Of a stretch of 64,000 nucleotides of DNA, positions 62,613-64,000 are shown piece by piece. The first letter of the stretch is position 1; the number at the start of each line of letters is the position of its first letter. The notes below the pieces were generated by a model, which worked only from the letters and a program-made list of their open reading frames with translations, searched no databases and was not told the DNA's origin. The DNA is from Candidatus Melainabacteria bacterium. Its GTDB lineage: Bacteria; Cyanobacteriota; Vampirovibrionia; Obscuribacterales; Obscuribacteraceae. The stretch spans positions 56,134 to 120,133 of the forward strand of contig PLXC01000074.1 in assembly GCA_003151275.1 (NCBI GenBank), in the 5' to 3' direction. The translations under genes and the position numbers were made by a program.

Positions 62613-63875
62613 ATGTTTAACCGTGTTTTGATTTTATCGGCTACGTCAGGCGCAGGACACATCCGCGCCGCTCAGGCGGTTGAGAAAGCATTCATAGAAT
62701 CGGGTGCGGCTCGCGAAGTGCGGCACGTCGATTCTCTTGAGTACACAAGCTACGTCGTACGTAATCTCTATTCCAAGACTTACATTGACATGGTCAACAA
62801 AGCGCCGGACTTGCTCGGCTGGCTGTACGATGCGTCAGACAAGCCCTGGAAGAACGAACGTCGACGACTCGCTTTCGATAAACTCAACACTCGCCCCCTG
62901 GTGAGAATGATCAATGATTACAAACCTGAGATTGTGATTTGCACACATTTTCTGCCCGCGGAGATTATTTCATGGCTGCTCTGCCGGAAAAAAATTCATA
63001 CCAAACACGTTATCGTGGTCACTGATTTTGATGTCCACGCAACTTGGCTGACCCGACACTATGACCAGTATTTCACAGCTCTTGATGAGACAAAAGAGCA
63101 TCTCGTCAGCATGGGCGTTGTCAGAGACAAAGTGAGCGTATCTGGAATTCCGATAGATCCAGTTTTCGCTGAGCCTAAGAACAAAATTGCTATGCGGAAA
63201 AAATACGGATTGGATTTGGAGCGCCCCACCATTCTTGTATCGGCTGGCGGATTTGGTGTTGGTCCAATGGAAGATTTGCTTGACTCACTGCGTCAACTCA
63301 AACACCCTGCCCAGGTTATAGCAATGTGTGGACGGAACAAAAATCTGAAAGAAAAGTTGGAAGAACAAGCAAAAACAGAAAAGGGAAATCTGTTGATCAA
63401 GGCTGTTGGTTATACAACTGATATGGACGAATATATGGCGGCATCAGATATGGTGCTGGGTAAACCAGGCGGATTAACAACTGCCGAAGCGCTATCCAAG
63501 GGGCTTGTGTTCGTGATCGTCAATCCTATCCCAGGGCAAGAAGAACGTAATTCTGATCACTTGCTTGAAGAAGGCGTGGCGATCAGATGCAACAATCTGC
63601 CCGCGCTTTCATTCAAAATAGATAAGTTGCTGGACGACCCAGAACGCATGCAAAAAATGCATGAAGCCGCACTGCACCTGGCTCGACCAAGGGCGGCAGA
63701 AGCCTTGGTGTACCGGTTGCTCGCCTTGCAGGCAGCATCAAACTTTCCTGCGTTCGATAAAAATGACCCAAATCACTTGTGTAAGTCGCCACAGCTTTCC
63801 AAAATTTGGCAGACCGGGGGCGCCCTTGTGCTAGACGGAAGGCTAAAGTTCGCGCGACGATTGCTGCGGAGTTAA
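62613..63875 (+). CDS. MGDG-synthase/UgtP-like glycosyltransferase
   Basis: 420 residues from the ATG at 62613 (GGAGCGAG upstream). GT28 fold: an N-terminal MGDG-synthase domain with the membrane-binding stretch LSATSGAGHIRAAQAVEKAF (about 8-27) and VTDFDVHATWL, then a C-terminal GT-B half with ILVSAGGFGVGPMEDLL and KPGGLTTAEALSKGL, the UDP-sugar-binding loop. Family members attach galactose or glucose to diacylglycerol. It acts at the inner membrane surface. Such enzymes occur in Cyanobacteria-related lineages, Firmicutes and plants. The donor sugar is not decided by sequence. Confidence 0.9.
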   Translation: MFNRVLILSATSGAGHIRAAQAVEKAFIESGAAREVRHVDSLEYTSYVVRNLYSKTYIDMVNKAPDLLGWLYDASDKPWKNERRRLAFDKLNTRPLVRMINDYKPEIVICTHFLPAEIISWLLCRKKIHTKHVIVVTDFDVHATWLTRHYDQYFTALDETKEHLVSMGVVRDKVSVSGIPIDPVFAEPKNKIAMRKKYGLDLERPTILVSAGGFGVGPMEDLLDSLRQLKHPAQVIAMCGRNKNLKEKLEEQAKTEKGNLLIKAVGYTTDMDEYMAASDMVLGKPGGLTTAEALSKGLVFVIVNPIPGQEERNSDHLLEEGVAIRCNNLPALSFKIDKLLDDPERMQKMHEAALHLARPRAAEALVYRLLALQAASNFPAFDKNDPNHLCKSPQLSKIWQTGGALVLDGRLKFARRLLRS

Positions 63876-63889
63876 GCTGCTGTACCGAA

Positions 63890-63918
63890 ATGGAGCGCTC
63901 ACGAATGGAGCCCCCAGT
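63890..63918. repeat. partial REP-like element
   Basis: ATGGAGCGCTCACGAATGGAGCCCCCAG contains the TGGAGCGC block and a second ATGGAGC. No full hairpin. Downstream of the glycosyltransferase gene. Confidence 0.4.
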
Positions 63919-64000
63919 AGCGTCTGTTGCTACTCTGCTCTTGATACTGCCGGCGGTTGCCAATACTGATAAATGATTCCACTCATCGACGTGAGGTCGA

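Noticed and set aside
63890..63918. Insertion-sequence end
   Set aside because: No transposase gene, inverted repeat or target duplication is seen; it fits the REP-like repeats better.

Overview
The window looks like a piece of chromosome from a Gram-negative bacterium of about average GC. Standard-code stops (TGA included) end the genes. It has an RND pump with a lipoprotein adaptor, RlpA, a class A penicillin-binding protein and many Sec-type signal peptides. The mix is two Ser/Thr kinases with an N-terminal Cys motif and Sel1 or TPR tails, many secreted TPR proteins, small secreted helical proteins and a galactolipid-synthase-like glycosyltransferase. This recalls the non-photosynthetic relatives of Cyanobacteria (Vampirovibrionia/Melainabacteria, Obscuribacterales type). 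That placement is inference from gene content; no rRNA or tRNA is present to test it. I saw no insertion sequence, prophage or CRISPR array.

Layout. 0-5.5 kb: 3' part of an ABC exporter, an L,D-transpeptidase, an M23 peptidase behind a frame-broken TPR gene, and a Ser/Thr kinase with ten Sel1 repeats. 5.7-10.4 kb: GH15 glucoamylase-like enzyme, a cNMP-binding/thioredoxin-reductase-like flavoprotein and an orphan gene. 10.6-15.7 kb: a Gly-rich secreted protein, and a PBP1A gene overlapping a TPR Ser/Thr kinase gene by 4 bases. 16-18.7 kb: small orphan gene, then a response regulator-histidine kinase and a NarL-type regulator. 19-22 kb: an orphan protein and two duplicated ECF-type sigma factors sharing a leader, with a 26-27 bp tandem repeat and a hexapeptide-repeat protein between them. 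22-28 kb: TSUP transporter, OmpR regulator, frameshifted TrmH-like methyltransferase, metalloprotease-like protein, Old Yellow Enzyme, LRV-repeat protein, and a NemR/AcuR-like TetR regulator with two matching operator-like sites. 28-33 kb: small proteins, Flp-pilin-like peptide, ferrochelatase, group 2 sigma factor, and two very small membrane or secreted proteins on the minus strand. 33-38 kb: RND pump and adaptor. 38-50 kb: endonuclease IV, Nudix hydrolase, orphan secreted proteins, receiver-like gene with remnant, C39-like peptidase, SPFH lipoprotein, TIG-domain protein, GDPD, TPR-matrixin-like protease, RlpA, TPR protein. 50-54 kb: a ClpS domain fused to a jelly-roll domain, a TPR/DUF7305-like protein, and a His-rich lytic-transglycosylase-like protein. 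54.5-58.2 kb: the most interesting locus. 58-64 kb: TPR proteins, an orphan secreted protein and an MGDG-synthase-like glycosyltransferase.

The outstanding system is at 54524-58174. A 339-residue protein with 17 cysteines, 16 of them in a repeated C-[VIA]-x-x-hydrophobic-P unit, lies 48 bp upstream of an 860-residue protein. That protein reads as an MNIO (DUF692) iron oxidase, a DUF2063-like partner domain and a SAM methyltransferase in one chain. This is the layout of a ribosomally made, post-translationally modified peptide (RiPP) pathway whose precursor carries many cores. The array of 51-bp repeats, the three-domain fusion and a 33-bp inverted repeat in the upstream region make it a strong candidate for an undescribed cysteine-modification system.
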